The notes below the pieces were generated by a model, which saw nothing but the letters and a program-made list of their open reading frames with translations, did not search any database and had not been told where the DNA came from. From positions 62,001 through 126,000 of the forward strand of contig BORH01000002.1 in assembly GCA_018333075.1 (NCBI GenBank): a stretch of 64,000 nt of DNA, written 5' to 3'. This DNA comes from Heyndrickxia sporothermodurans (GTDB lineage Bacteria > Bacillota > Bacilli > Bacillales > Bacillaceae_C). Shown one piece after another: positions 28,622 to 37,404 of the stretch (position 1 is the stretch's first letter; each line of letters opens with the position of its first letter). The translations under genes were made by a program, and so were the position numbers.

Positions 28622-28895
28622 TCAATGAAGCCCTTTTACAAAAATAGCTGTGTAATACTGCTTTTCAATTTTTATGGCAATCACCATTTCTTTGTCAACA
28701 TTATTGATAGTATAAATTCCACAATCTGATTTAAGTTTTATTTTTGAAGAAATTATTTTTGCTTGCCCATTTTCTGTAATTTCCCCAACAATTTTTTCTA
28801 CTTTTCCAACCTGATGTTTTATCTTTTCATCAAGAAACCAACAATAACATTAAAATTGTAGAAACTAATAAATTTATTTTCCTATATCTATTCAA
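28622..28895 (-). pseudogene. Small secreted-protein gene broken by a frameshift
   Basis: A TTG start at 28895 after AAGAAGG opens a signal-peptide-like frame (LNRYRKINLLVSTILMLLLV) that stops at about 28830. The neighbouring frame then continues with about 70 clean codons (FLDEKIKHQVGKVEKIVGEI ... YYTAIFVKGLH) to a TGA. A small indel near 28830 would restore one ~90-residue secreted or lipoprotein gene. No family recognised. Sequencing error is an alternative. Confidence 0.5.
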
Positions 28896-28950
28896 CCCTT
28901 TAACCTTCTTTTCTCTTTTTTTCTATATATATTCGTTGTAATTGTTTCTA

Positions 28951-28999
28951 AATCCTTGTTCAACTAAACTGCTTCTATAATTCAATAAGAAAAGCCGCC
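28951..28999. repeat. Dispersed intergenic repeat, copy B
   Basis: AATCCTTGTTCAACTAAACT, then GCTTCTATAATTCAATAAG and an AAAAGCCGCC / GGCAGC stem start. Same order of blocks as copies C and D. Confidence 0.6.
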
Positions 29000-29103
29000 G
29001 AAATGGCAGCTGGATCTTAAACTCTTGCCCCCGTTAGCTTAATAAATCAAAATGCGATGTATCATTAAATCTGTTTAAACATTTTGCTGAAAACTATTTT
29101 GAC

Positions 29104-29577
29104 TTAGAATGTAATCCTACCCACTGACGATGAAAAGTATGCATTAACTATCATTTCTGGATCAAATTTCATCCACCATGCAAGTATGTAACCCAAAGTT
29201 CCTCCATGTGTGACTATCAACAGGTTTTTATCCTTTTCTGATTCATATATCCTATCCATACAACAGCAAACCCGAATATAAAATTCTCTCCAGCTCTCAC
29301 CATCTTGAAATTCCTGATAATCTAAATCAAATCTACTTCTTATTCAGGGTTTTCTATTTGTTCTTGCCCAATCCTTTGTTTTTCCTGCGGCAACACCAGT
29401 ATTTATTTCATATAGTCCTTTATCTTGCATGACATCTAAATCTAAATGTGTTCCAACGATCTCCGCTTGAGTTTTTCCTAAATCAGTTAATGGAGTATCT
29501 GTCCAACCACCAGACATATTATTTATATGATGTTCGGATTGAAAATGTTGAACCAGAATAATTTTATTCAATTCCAT
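29104..29577 (-). pseudogene. Histidine phosphatase family gene with in-frame TGA
   Basis: 157 codons. The N-terminus VQHFQSEHHINNMSGGWTDT and TPLTDLGKTQAEIVG is the phosphoglycerate mutase-like motif, with the usual RHG replaced by QHF. A TGA at about 29346 interrupts the frame after WARTNRKP; the same frame then continues through GESWREFYIRV and the second catalytic motif VTHGGTLGYIL to a stop at 29104. So a single nonsense change separates the phosphate-binding half from the half with the second His. Weak ribosome site AAAGAGA. Confidence 0.75.
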
Positions 29578-29638
29578 TCTCTTTATTTAAAATTGATTTT
29601 TTTCTATTTCAAATATGTATTCTATTATTTTCAACAGT

Positions 29639-29684
29639 AATCCTTCTTGCACTAAACTGCTCGTTACTTGAATAGCAAAAAGGC
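29639..29684. repeat. Dispersed intergenic repeat, copy C
   Basis: AATCCTTCTTGCACTAAACT, GCTCGTTACTTGAATAG, then AAAAAGGC; followed by GCTTTACTC / GAAGTAAAGC, a terminator-like stem. Confidence 0.65.
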
Positions 29685-29752
29685 TTTACTCTTTATTATT
29701 GAAGTAAAGCAACTTTTAGTATAATAATGTAAGCAATTGAACTTCAAAGAAA

Positions 29753-30222
29753 TTATTTTTTTACTAATAAAATCGCATCAGCATAGAATTTATCATTTAA
29801 AAATACTTCATAACGCCATAGACCACCAAAAGGAACTTCAAAGGTAGTAGTAAAACGTTCTAAGGAAGAGTATCCTGGTGAAGGTTCTTTAATCGTAAAA
29901 GGGGATACTGCTGTTATTTTTTCTCCAGTTTCTTTGTGGTAAGCATAAATAGCCAATTTATTCCCTTTAAACGTTTCAAACGGGGCTGTGAAATGAAATA
30001 TATATATCCAAATGGTTTACCTGCAACAAGATTAGGGTCTGGGGAAATTGACAATAGAACTTTTTCACCTTTTACATATTTATCATGCGGTTTCCAATTA
30101 TCTGCGGCTGCTTCTTCTTTTCCCTTTGTCTTTTTTTCGGATTCCTTTGAACAAGCAACCAATAAAAATGCTGAGACTAAAAATATACTAAATACAACAA
30201 ATATTATTTTTTTCATTTGCAC
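29753..30222 (-). pseudogene. DUF4871-like lipoprotein gene, frameshifted
   Basis: Begins with a lipoprotein signal (FLVSAFLLVACSKES, lipobox LVAC) and a segment DNWKPHDKYVKGEKVLLSIS. At about 30000 the frame is lost in an (AT)5 run at 29998-30007; the other frame continues with LAIYAYHKETGEKITAV, SPGYSSLERFTTTFEVP and GGLWRYEVFLNDKFYADAIL, the recognisable DUF4871 core. Removing one AT unit would rejoin GYIFHFTAPFETFKG-type sequence. Surface lipoprotein of unknown role, now inactive or switchable. Confidence 0.75.
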
Positions 30223-30355
30223 TCCTAAAATTATCCTACTGTAATTATAGACGCATTATTAGCATAATAGTTACACTTTATTCCTTTACTAACCTTCACC
30301 GTTAGTTCAGGAACCAATGATGTCCTTTGTATAAATAAAGAATATAAACCTTTTT

Positions 30356-30895
30356 CTATTCCTTGATTAAATTCCCATTTTCATCATAATACTTATATTT
30401 ATATTCCGCAGATTTATGTTTAGGCAAATCGATCCAAGTTACTGAACTTTCGTGTACTTTAAATTCCATTTTAAATAATTGTCCGTTCACGTCTAATTCC
30501 ACTTTTGCAATCTCATTATCTTCATTAGTCATGAACAAAAACTTTAAATTAGGTAACACCTCACCTTTAAGATTGACCAGGAACGAAGCGAAAGACTGAT
30601 CTTCCATTTTCTCAATATGTTTCCATTCATAATTCCCTCTTTTATTCTTGGAAAACTGAATATAACCAGGATTATTATTAATTAAAAATGGAACAACTCG
30701 TTCATTTTTTATATCCTTAATTTCTAATATTTTTATGGATTGAGAGTTATATCCGTCAATTGATCTAATCACCTTTAAAATGGATTCTTCATCATTACCA
30801 TACTCTCTCTTCGTAGAGTTTAATATGAATGTAATTAAAATAAGTACTATGATTACAAAAACAACATAGAAAAATTTTTTATTTTTAATTACCAT
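30356..30895 (-). CDS. Hypothetical membrane-anchored protein
   Basis: 179 residues: basic start, one membrane helix (about 8-27) and a charged extracytoplasmic domain with alternating strands (IKILEIKDIKNERVVPFLIN, IQFSKNKRGNYEWKHIEK, VELDVNGQLFKMEFKV). The end YKYYDENGNLIKE is typical of small secreted Bacillus proteins. Excellent ribosome site GGGGGAG. No family recognised; it sits among degraded lipoprotein genes. Confidence 0.7.
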   Translation of the reverse strand: MVIKNKKFFYVVFVIIVLILITFILNSTKREYGNDEESILKVIRSIDGYNSQSIKILEIKDIKNERVVPFLINNNPGYIQFSKNKRGNYEWKHIEKMEDQSFASFLVNLKGEVLPNLKFLFMTNEDNEIAKVELDVNGQLFKMEFKVHESSVTWIDLPKHKSAEYKYKYYDENGNLIKE

Positions 30896-30983
30896 AAACC
30901 ACTCCCCCTTATATCTTTATTCTACAAAAATACAGTACTCCCCCGCTCCCTTCGGAAACCCTTGCAATATCCACTTATTCACC

Positions 30984-31016
30984 AATCCCGCCCCTTTAGC
31001 TCAATAAGAAAAAGCC
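30984..31016. repeat. Dispersed intergenic repeat, copy D
   Basis: AATCCCGCCCCTTTAGCTC followed by AATAAGAAAAAGCC; the downstream ACCTGGATCTTTAACTC also matches the region after copy B (CTGGATCTTAAACTC). Confidence 0.55.
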
Positions 31017-31113
31017 ACTTAAATTAGTACCTGGATCTTTAACTCTCGCACCCTTAGTTGAAGTAAAATATACCTCACTTAAACATTGATAATATTATAG
31101 GCTGTCATTGGCT

Positions 31114-31563
31114 TTACTTTCTAAGAACTGTCACTTCTATCCACTTAGTTATTACTTCTGAAAGCTTTTTTTCCTTAGCTTTCACATCATTGATATCAGT
31201 AAATTTGACTATAGCTCTGTCACCAGCAACCCATTCCAATATCCCTGTAGTATCATCAAACAGGTTTTCCTGTCCGATATTATCTTTATTCTTTGCTCCA
31301 CAATGAAAAATAAGTCGAAAATATCCAGTTCCATGTAGATTAAATGTTATCCTGTCTTCATTTTCAAACTGGAAACTGGGTGCATTCCATTTTATGTGTT
31401 CATTGATTTGTTTATTAGCACTTAAAATGATTTTTCGAACTGCTTCTATTTCTTCTTTAAGGGGGTGTTCAAGATTGTCCATAAATTCTACTACTTGTTG
31501 ATGTCCAGACAATTTCATTGATTTTTTAGCAGATTTTTCAGAAGGTTTCTTATTTTTTGTCAC
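31114..31563 (-). CDS. DUF1801 (YdhG-like) protein
   Basis: 149 residues. A Lys-rich N-terminus is followed by the DUF1801 fold: VVEFMDNLEHPLKEEIEAV, IKWNAPSFQFENEDRITFNL (the conserved W-x-x-P-x-F), FRLIFHCGAK and a C-terminal KKLSEVITKWIEVTV. The family includes a proposed frataxin-like iron chaperone in Bacillus; direct function here is unknown. GGAGTGAG ribosome site. Confidence 0.8.
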   Translation of the reverse strand: MTKNKKPSEKSAKKSMKLSGHQQVVEFMDNLEHPLKEEIEAVRKIILSANKQINEHIKWNAPSFQFENEDRITFNLHGTGYFRLIFHCGAKNKDNIGQENLFDDTTGILEWVAGDRAIVKFTDINDVKAKEKKLSEVITKWIEVTVLRK

Positions 31564-31906
31564 AATATTCTCACTCCTTCAGTTTTCTTATCTTCAAACA
31601 AACCGTGTTAACTATTTTTGACAAAAAACCTTGAATTCCTTCTTCAATCCCCTTAGTTTGATACGAATATCTCCAAATGCTCACTTATTCGCACGATTTC
31701 ATCCCCCTAGTAATAAGACTTTGGGGCAATGGATGTGAGACGATGGGCGAAGAAAGAATTGTAGCCATTTTTAACCATATCGGTGTTTAAAATTGTTGAT
31801 ATAAAAGGCTGATATAAAAGGCTGATATTAGCTGCGTAAAGGCTAGATTAAGCCCATGTTTGAAAAGATGTTGGCATTGTGCCATTTTAAGCAAAATAAC
31901 TCCGTA
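31564..31906. other. Intergenic with repeat copy and insertion-sequence debris
   Basis: Contains repeat copy E (31634-31668), a sequence AGACTTTGGGGCAATG at 31717-31732 that resembles an end of the IS1182-type relic at 33.9 kb, and a tandem duplication of TGATATAAAAGGC at 31797-31822. No gene. Confidence 0.4.
31634..31668. repeat. Dispersed intergenic repeat, copy E (degenerate)
   Basis: AATTCCTTCTTCAATCCC then CTTAGTTTGATACGAAT; the block order matches copies A-C but several positions differ. Confidence 0.4.
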
Positions 31907-32539
31907 TTAGGAGCTATTATTTTTATTGTGATAAAATCGCTTTGCTTTTGCACGATTCCCGCAGTCTGCCATCGAACACCAACGTCTGCTACGATTACGG
32001 CTTGTGTCCAAAAACAGCCAACCACACGGATACCCTTCACACTTTTTCACCCTACTTAGTTCTTTTTCACAAGTAAGAATGTCTATAGCAGATTGAACAA
32101 TTGGTGGAAGCATTCCGTCTAATCTTTCTTCACAATTCAAAAATTCCAATGAAAATTTATTTTCACCAGGCACTACTCGCATCATCCCGTAAGCATTACC
32201 TAAGGCTTCATTCAAAATAGAAAGATCTTTAGAGGCTGGTGTTTCATTGTTTGATACTAGACTAAAAATATGGTAAATCGATTCCCTCAGCTCAATAGCT
32301 TGTTGGAGAACCTCTTTTGCCTTAGAAGGTTGATTTTCTGCTTTTTTTATTAGTAAAAGCGATTGTTGTTTATTAAGAATATTGGCATGCAAACTCCAGT
32401 TTACCAGCTTCTCGTAACTCGTCAGCAACTCCTGTGATTTCTTATTGCTATCGTGCCAACTTACTGTATTGGCAAAATCCAAACACAAACGTCCGCCGAG
32501 CAAATCATGCTTGTGTACATCTTTATTTATATCAGACAT
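31907..32539 (-). CDS. ABATE / CGNR zinc-finger protein
   Basis: 210 residues. The N-terminal ABATE domain opens with GGRLCLDFANTVSW. The C-terminal CGNR zinc finger is complete: Cys167, Cys172, Cys188 and Cys193 in KKCEGYPCGWLF and RRWCSMADCGNRAKAKRFY. Such proteins are presumed DNA-binding regulators, often near stress or antibiotic genes; target unknown. AAGGAGAAGTC precedes the ATG. Confidence 0.88.
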   Translation of the reverse strand: MSDINKDVHKHDLLGGRLCLDFANTVSWHDSNKKSQELLTSYEKLVNWSLHANILNKQQSLLLIKKAENQPSKAKEVLQQAIELRESIYHIFSLVSNNETPASKDLSILNEALGNAYGMMRVVPGENKFSLEFLNCEERLDGMLPPIVQSAIDILTCEKELSRVKKCEGYPCGWLFLDTSRNRSRRWCSMADCGNRAKAKRFYHNKNNSS

Positions 32540-32876
32540 GTGACTTCTCCTTGTCTTACCGTAAGTATTTTGACAGTCCGGATAATATAACTTTGAATTT
32601 TTTTATAACCATTATAAAAGGCATTGACAGTTAGAATCAACCACCTCATAATATAACCATCAAAATAATTATAGAGGGTTATATACATCATTGAATAATG
32701 TACTGATTTCACTCGAAAGTCGTTTTGCAAAAGTATCTTTGAAATCGGTTCAAAAGGATGCCGCTCACTACGGGCAAATCAATTATTATGAAGACTTTTA
32801 TTAGACCTGAACCCGGTCGGTATTTCAATTGGTAGTTGTGTGTATGAATAACAAAAATTTATTGGAGGGGCTAAAC
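32540..32876. other. Intergenic, possible 3' gene remnant
   Basis: 337 bp. A plus-strand frame without a start (32652-32804) ends LISLESRFAKVSLKS ... QINYYEDFY and looks like the tail of a lost gene. No promoter with good hexamers recognised. Confidence 0.35.
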
Positions 32877-33344
32877 ATGAGTGAAACATTAAGAAACTCG
32901 GTTAAAACGATGATAAAGGAAACATTTGAAGGACCCCCAGCTCCTGTAAAAGGAAGTTGGTTCACAAGTTCTGAACCGAATTCTGGAATTTTCGGTGTAA
33001 TAGAGGGAATGTCTTGCGACCAAGCCTCAATGTCAGTTCATGGAACAACATTGGCTGCACATACTGATCACGTCCGCTATCACATGTGGGGAACCAATGA
33101 AATCTTAAAAAAAGGAAAACAACCAGAAATGGATTGGGGAGTTAGTTGGGATATTCATTCAGTAGATGAACAGCAATGGAACCGAATTCGGGAAGGATTG
33201 CGAAATGAATACTTAACACTTTTGGAATCGATTGACGCTATTGAATGGAATGAACTACTGGCCAATGAAGTGTTATCTTCTTTGGCTCATTCAATATATC
33301 ATCTTGGAGCCATTCGACAAATGTTAAAAGTAGTCAAGGTGTAG
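32877..33344 (+). CDS. DinB-superfamily protein
   Basis: 155 residues, four-helix pattern. Candidate metal ligands are His in TTLAAHTDHVRYH and in the C-terminal LAHSIYHLGAIRQM, the arrangement found in DinB/YfiT-like proteins. ATG at 32877 is chosen because GGAGGGG lies seven bases upstream. DinB-like proteins include thiol-dependent transferases; the substrate is unknown. No neighbours on the same strand. Confidence 0.75.
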   Translation: MSETLRNSVKTMIKETFEGPPAPVKGSWFTSSEPNSGIFGVIEGMSCDQASMSVHGTTLAAHTDHVRYHMWGTNEILKKGKQPEMDWGVSWDIHSVDEQQWNRIREGLRNEYLTLLESIDAIEWNELLANEVLSSLAHSIYHLGAIRQMLKVVKV

Positions 33345-33414
33345 CTTTGAAATAAAGTTTGATCATTAACCGACTATCGGTACTAGTAGACGTAAAGGTG
33401 CACCTGTCAATTTT

Positions 33415-33818
33415 GGGGCTATCTGTCCAATAAAGTAGCTCTACAATTGAAAAGAAAACCTAGTAGATGATGTCTTTCATTCCCTCAGATCTAAAGCGAT
33501 TAATGGTACGGAAATCAGGAGTTTGACTGCAACTTAACCACATAAAGGAGATGTTTTCCGTTAATAACTTTTCCATTTGTCTTCCTGAATAAAACTTTTG
33601 TGTATAAGCTAGACGATGACTTTGAGTAACGTTTTCGGATGATAGGCAGGACGTCCTCCGCCTTTGTAAGTCTGGAAAAGTAAAGAATCACTCAATTTTT
33701 CTAACGCTTCATGAACAATGGTAGAGAGATGATTAGGGGGAATAAGTATTTCAAGGTCTACTAGAAGAACTAACTGATTCATGTTATAGTTGATGAAAGA
33801 GATATGATCATATTTCAT
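33415..33818 (-). pseudogene. IS1182-family transposase, 5' fragment
   Basis: Starts at ATG 33818 with MKYDHISFINYNMNQLVLL, then the DUF772 domain: LEILIPPNHLSTIVHEAL, YKGGGRPAYHPKTLLKVI. A frameshift near 33612 moves to YTQKFYSGRQMEKLLTENI and SFMWLSCSQTPDFRTINRFR, and a stop follows MKDIIY. The catalytic DDE domain is absent. Confidence 0.8.
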
Positions 33819-33887
33819 AAAAAAATCGTTCCTTTCTTTGATAATTTTGTGTGGTAACTTCATTATACAAAGTGGAACGATTTTTTT
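33819..33887 (-). promoter_or_regulatory. Ribosome-site-sequestering hairpin of the transposase
   Basis: AAAAAAATCGTTCC (33819-33832) pairs perfectly over 14 bp with GGAACGATTTTTTT (33874-33887). The minus-strand AAAGGAACG ribosome site lies within the stem, a common insertion-sequence safeguard against read-through expression. Confidence 0.6.
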
Positions 33888-33960
33888 GTCTTTTTCACTT
33901 AAAAAGCAACAATGATGCCCCAAAAGTCTAATTAACTAGACTTTTAGTCATCCTCAACGA

Positions 33961-33998
33961 TCTTCTAGTAAAGTGCTCGTTATTTAAATAAGACAGAT
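33961..33998. repeat. Dispersed intergenic repeat, copy F
   Basis: TCTTCTAGTAAAGTGCTCG, TTATTTAAATAAGACAG. Best matched to copy C over GCTCGTTA-TT-AATA. Confidence 0.5.
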
Positions 33999-34024
33999 GT
34001 GTAACTCATTTGCTTTACATCTTA

Positions 34025-34207
34025 TTATTTATTCATCTTTCTTATATAAAAATAGGCCAAAACAGGAAGTGAAATGAAGACTATGTTTATTATATTTCTA
34101 ACAATTTTGTTGTCGTAAAATATGATAGGTATGGATACTATATTTAAGATTATTTCTATTTTAGATACATCTATACCCATAATACCTAATATTACAGCAC
34201 CTATCGG
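34025..34207 (-). pseudogene. Possible membrane-protein C-terminal remnant
   Basis: A 60-codon frame without a plausible start, hydrophobic in two blocks (IEIILNIVSIPIIFY and IINIVFISLPVLAYFYI), ending in a basic tail RKMNK. Low confidence. Confidence 0.3.
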
Positions 34208-34583
34208 TTACTTTCAAACTAAGCTTTTATATTCATTTTCACAAACTAAGTCTAGTTTTTAAATAGGGAATAAACTTTTTTAGATGGAGATTATCATCTC
34301 CATAACAAAGGAATCTATTCTAAGAAATCTCATCCTAAACCTATATTTTAAGTACAATCCACATATAAACCAATTTGCTTTTAACAAATTAATATCAATA
34401 TTAGTGCCCTTGGGTTAAGATTTTGTTTAACGAACCAATCTTAAGTTTTTTTATATTTAATTGCCATACCACTTATTAAAACAACTATCTTAACGATTAT
34501 ATTCAATGATTTTATAGAACTTTACATAGTCAAAATTCTTCTGAAAATAATTCGTCAAAGTAATAATTAATTCGTAATTTTTT
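34208..34583. other. Intergenic, nothing recognised
   Basis: AT-rich 376 bp downstream of tldE. No gene, no clear terminator. Confidence 0.4.
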
Positions 34584-35927
34584 CTATTCTACTGTAACAG
34601 ATAAGGTTTTGACAAAGATTGAAGGTGATCCTATTCCACTTAATGGAAATGACAAATCAGCTCCAATTTCTTCAACATTCATAAGTAATTCATAAAAATT
34701 ACCTGCAATGGTCATTAGGTTGACTGGAAATTCAATACGGCCATCTTTAATAAAATATCCATTTGCTGCTACAGAAAAATCCCCTGAAACTGGGTTTGCT
34801 CCAGAATGTAATCCCGAAAGCTCAGTAATCATTATACCTTCTTTAACTGTAGTAATGATTGCCTCAAATGAAACAGAAGTAGGCTGAATATATAGATTTG
34901 ATGGACCAACCTTTACAGCACTTTTATAAGAGTCTTTATAGGCATGCCCTGTTGTCTCTGTTTCATCTTTTTTCGCTGTTTTATGATTATGGAGTAAGGT
35001 TTTTAAAATCCCATTTTCAACTAATGTAGTCTCTCTAGTTGCTACTCCTTCGCTATCAAATGTTTTGCTCGCTAAACCATCTTTTAAAAATGGATTATCA
35101 ATCATATGAACCTTTTCATTAGCTATTTGATAACCTTCTTTGCCTTTTAATAAAGAAATTCCTGCTTGTGTATTTTCTGCTGAAAAGTTAGATGCAAAGG
35201 TAGCTAAAAGACTTGCCGCTGCATCATTTCTCAATAGGACAGGATAGTTTTTACTTTCAATATTTTTCGAGCCTAGTTGTGATAGTGCTTCTTCTGCTGC
35301 TTTTTTTGCAATTTCTTTCGGATTTAGAGAATAGAAGTCCTTCGTTATTTTATACTCTATACCAGTTTTGGTCTCTCCTTCATCCTTTGCAATAACTTCT
35401 ACAACAATATATAAATAATTCATGCGATCATTTAACGAAAGACCTTTACTATTTAATAGAGATCGTGTAATTGACTCTGATTTAATTAAGCAGTACTCCG
35501 TTCCAACGATTCTTGGATCATAGGCAAGTATTTCTTTTTCAATATCCTTTAGTAGCTGAATCTTTTCAGGAATCGTAATCTCATTTAAAGAATTAGAATA
35601 AAAATCACCGTTCGTATAACTCTTACTTCCTACAAATATTTCCTCTTTATCATCCTCTTGAAAAATTAAGGAATTTTGCTTTGCACTTTCTACTAAGTAT
35701 GGGATAGATTCTTCATCGATTTTTTCTGTATAAGCATACCCCATCCTTCCATCCAAGATTCCGCGAAAGGATATCCCACTATCTTCTGCAATTTCGTATT
35801 GGTCAATTTCACCCTTATATATTTGACAGCCAAAAACCTCTTTACCTTCAAAATAAAGCTCTACCTCTGAAAAACCGACTTGAATAGCTGCATTGAATAG
35901 CTTATCCTTAAAATCTAATAGATTCAT
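34584..35927 (-). CDS. tldE: TldE/PmbA-type metalloprotease partner
   Basis: 447 residues. It lacks the HExxxH motif but has the TldD/E fold segments: an N-terminal GISFRGILDGRMGYAYTE, PVLLRNDAAASLLATF, a central VENGILKTLLHNHKTA and the C-terminal SGLHSGANPVSGDFSVAANG and GIGSPSIFVKTLSV. In E. coli TldD and TldE form a heterodimeric protease that unfolds and digests small peptides and matures microcin B17. Start overlaps the tldD stop (TGATG). Confidence 0.88.
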   Translation of the reverse strand: MNLLDFKDKLFNAAIQVGFSEVELYFEGKEVFGCQIYKGEIDQYEIAEDSGISFRGILDGRMGYAYTEKIDEESIPYLVESAKQNSLIFQEDDKEEIFVGSKSYTNGDFYSNSLNEITIPEKIQLLKDIEKEILAYDPRIVGTEYCLIKSESITRSLLNSKGLSLNDRMNYLYIVVEVIAKDEGETKTGIEYKITKDFYSLNPKEIAKKAAEEALSQLGSKNIESKNYPVLLRNDAAASLLATFASNFSAENTQAGISLLKGKEGYQIANEKVHMIDNPFLKDGLASKTFDSEGVATRETTLVENGILKTLLHNHKTAKKDETETTGHAYKDSYKSAVKVGPSNLYIQPTSVSFEAIITTVKEGIMITELSGLHSGANPVSGDFSVAANGYFIKDGRIEFPVNLMTIAGNFYELLMNVEEIGADLSFPLSGIGSPSIFVKTLSVTVE

Positions 35928-37309
35928 CAGTTTCTCCCCCCTACTGTTATTTCACTTACGCGGATCATAGGCTGACCTACATTTACTGGAATGCTTCCAC
36001 TTAGAGCACCGCACATACCTGCGCCATGACCTAGATTATTTCCAACCATATCGACATGCTGTAATGTATTGGGACCATTTCCTATTAATGTTGCCCCCTT
36101 TAATGGCTTTCCAAGCTTTCCATTTTTTACTTCATAAGCTTCCATTACTGCAAAATTGTAATCCCCTGTAGCAGGATTTACTTGTCCACCGCCCATATAT
36201 TTAGCATAAATGCCGTGTTCAGTATTAGCGATAATCTCATCAGGTGTTGATTTTCCTGGTGCGATATACGTATTTGTCATCCGTGAAGTTGGAGCAAACC
36301 GAAAAGATTGCCGTCTTCCCGATCCCGTCGATTCCATACCCATTCTTCTTGAATTGAATTTATCAATTAAATATCCTTTTAATATTCCATTTTCAATCAG
36401 TACATTTTTTCGTACAACTTCTCCTTCATCATCAATATTAATTGAACCCCATTCATTTATTAGTGTTCCATCATCAATATAAGTCACAATATCTGGTGCA
36501 ACTTTTTCTCCTAATCTATTTGCAAAAACGGAGTGATTTTTAGCGACTGCAGTTGCTTCTAAGCCGTGCCCACATGCTTCATGAAAAATAACACCACCAA
36601 ATTCATTATCAATGATAACTGGAAACTTTCCACTAGGACATGGGCTTGCATCGAGCATCGTTACTGCAATACGTGCAGCTTCCTTTGCGTAATGATCCAT
36701 ATTTAAATTTTCAATAAATTCGAAGCCTTGGTGTGCACCAGGACCATAAAAACCCGTTTCCATTTGTTGATCTCTTGTTGCGATTGCTTGAATTGCCATT
36801 CTGCTTCTAACGCGCTTATCTTCAATATACTTACCTTTTGAATTAGCAATTAATACATTTTGCTCTTCATCTGTGTACTGTACTTTAACTTGTGATATGC
36901 TAGAATGATAGTTCATAGCAGTATCAGATGCTTTTTTCATCACTCCCACTTTCCTAGCTTTCTCAATTCCTTGTGGCATGAGCTCGATGGGATGCTTATT
37001 AACAAATGATTCCGGTATAAGTGGAGCAAGCTGTATAATTGAGATTCCTTTGATTGCGTGTGCCGCATTTTTTGCTGCTTTTAATAAACCATCTTGACTG
37101 AAATCCGTTGTATATGCATACACACTTTGTAATCCTTTAAACACACGTATCCCAACTCCAAAATCTCTTCCCGATAAACTTGTTTCAATTCTTCCACTTT
37201 GCATTGTCATATTATTTGTAAAACGATCTTCCACAAATATTTCAGAAAAATCCCCACCAGTTGATAAAGCTGCATTTAAAACATTTTCAATTACCAATTT
37301 ATTTAGCAT
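35927..37309 (-). CDS. tldD: TldD-type zinc metalloprotease
   Basis: 460 residues. The zinc motif HEACGH lies at residues 243-248 in GGVIFHEACGHGLEA; the third ligand Cys is expected in the C-terminal GAGMCGALSG. Other family blocks: GRDFGVGIRVFKGLQSVYAY, GKFPVIIDNEFGG, PTSRMTNTYIAPGK and GGGQVNPATGDYNFAV. Active subunit of the TldDE protease, upstream of tldE and translationally coupled. No bacteriocin precursor was recognised nearby. GAGGAAGC lies upstream of the ATG. Confidence 0.92.
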   Translation of the reverse strand: MLNKLVIENVLNAALSTGGDFSEIFVEDRFTNNMTMQSGRIETSLSGRDFGVGIRVFKGLQSVYAYTTDFSQDGLLKAAKNAAHAIKGISIIQLAPLIPESFVNKHPIELMPQGIEKARKVGVMKKASDTAMNYHSSISQVKVQYTDEEQNVLIANSKGKYIEDKRVRSRMAIQAIATRDQQMETGFYGPGAHQGFEFIENLNMDHYAKEAARIAVTMLDASPCPSGKFPVIIDNEFGGVIFHEACGHGLEATAVAKNHSVFANRLGEKVAPDIVTYIDDGTLINEWGSINIDDEGEVVRKNVLIENGILKGYLIDKFNSRRMGMESTGSGRRQSFRFAPTSRMTNTYIAPGKSTPDEIIANTEHGIYAKYMGGGQVNPATGDYNFAVMEAYEVKNGKLGKPLKGATLIGNGPNTLQHVDMVGNNLGHGAGMCGALSGSIPVNVGQPMIRVSEITVGGRN

Positions 37310-37404
37310 AGCTTCCTCCTCAGATACTTATTAATATGAAGATTCTGAATGTTTTTTCTTTCTTGAGACTAAGTATATGATGTTAACTGCTGATTTTCAT
37401 CCTT

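Larger units (their letters stand above)
33411..33925. mobile_element. Degraded IS1182-family insertion sequence
   Basis: A ~515-bp relic bounded by inverted TTTTGGGGC (33411-33419) and GCCCCAAAA (33917-33925). It contains the start of an IS1182-type transposase on the minus strand and its upstream hairpin. The remaining two thirds of the transposase are missing, so the left boundary may be an internal deletion rather than a true end. Confidence 0.6.

Noticed and set aside
32652-32804. Plus-strand frame ending QINYYEDFY
   Set aside because: Looks like a gene tail but has no start, no family match and is immediately before an unrelated gene; kept only as an intergenic note.
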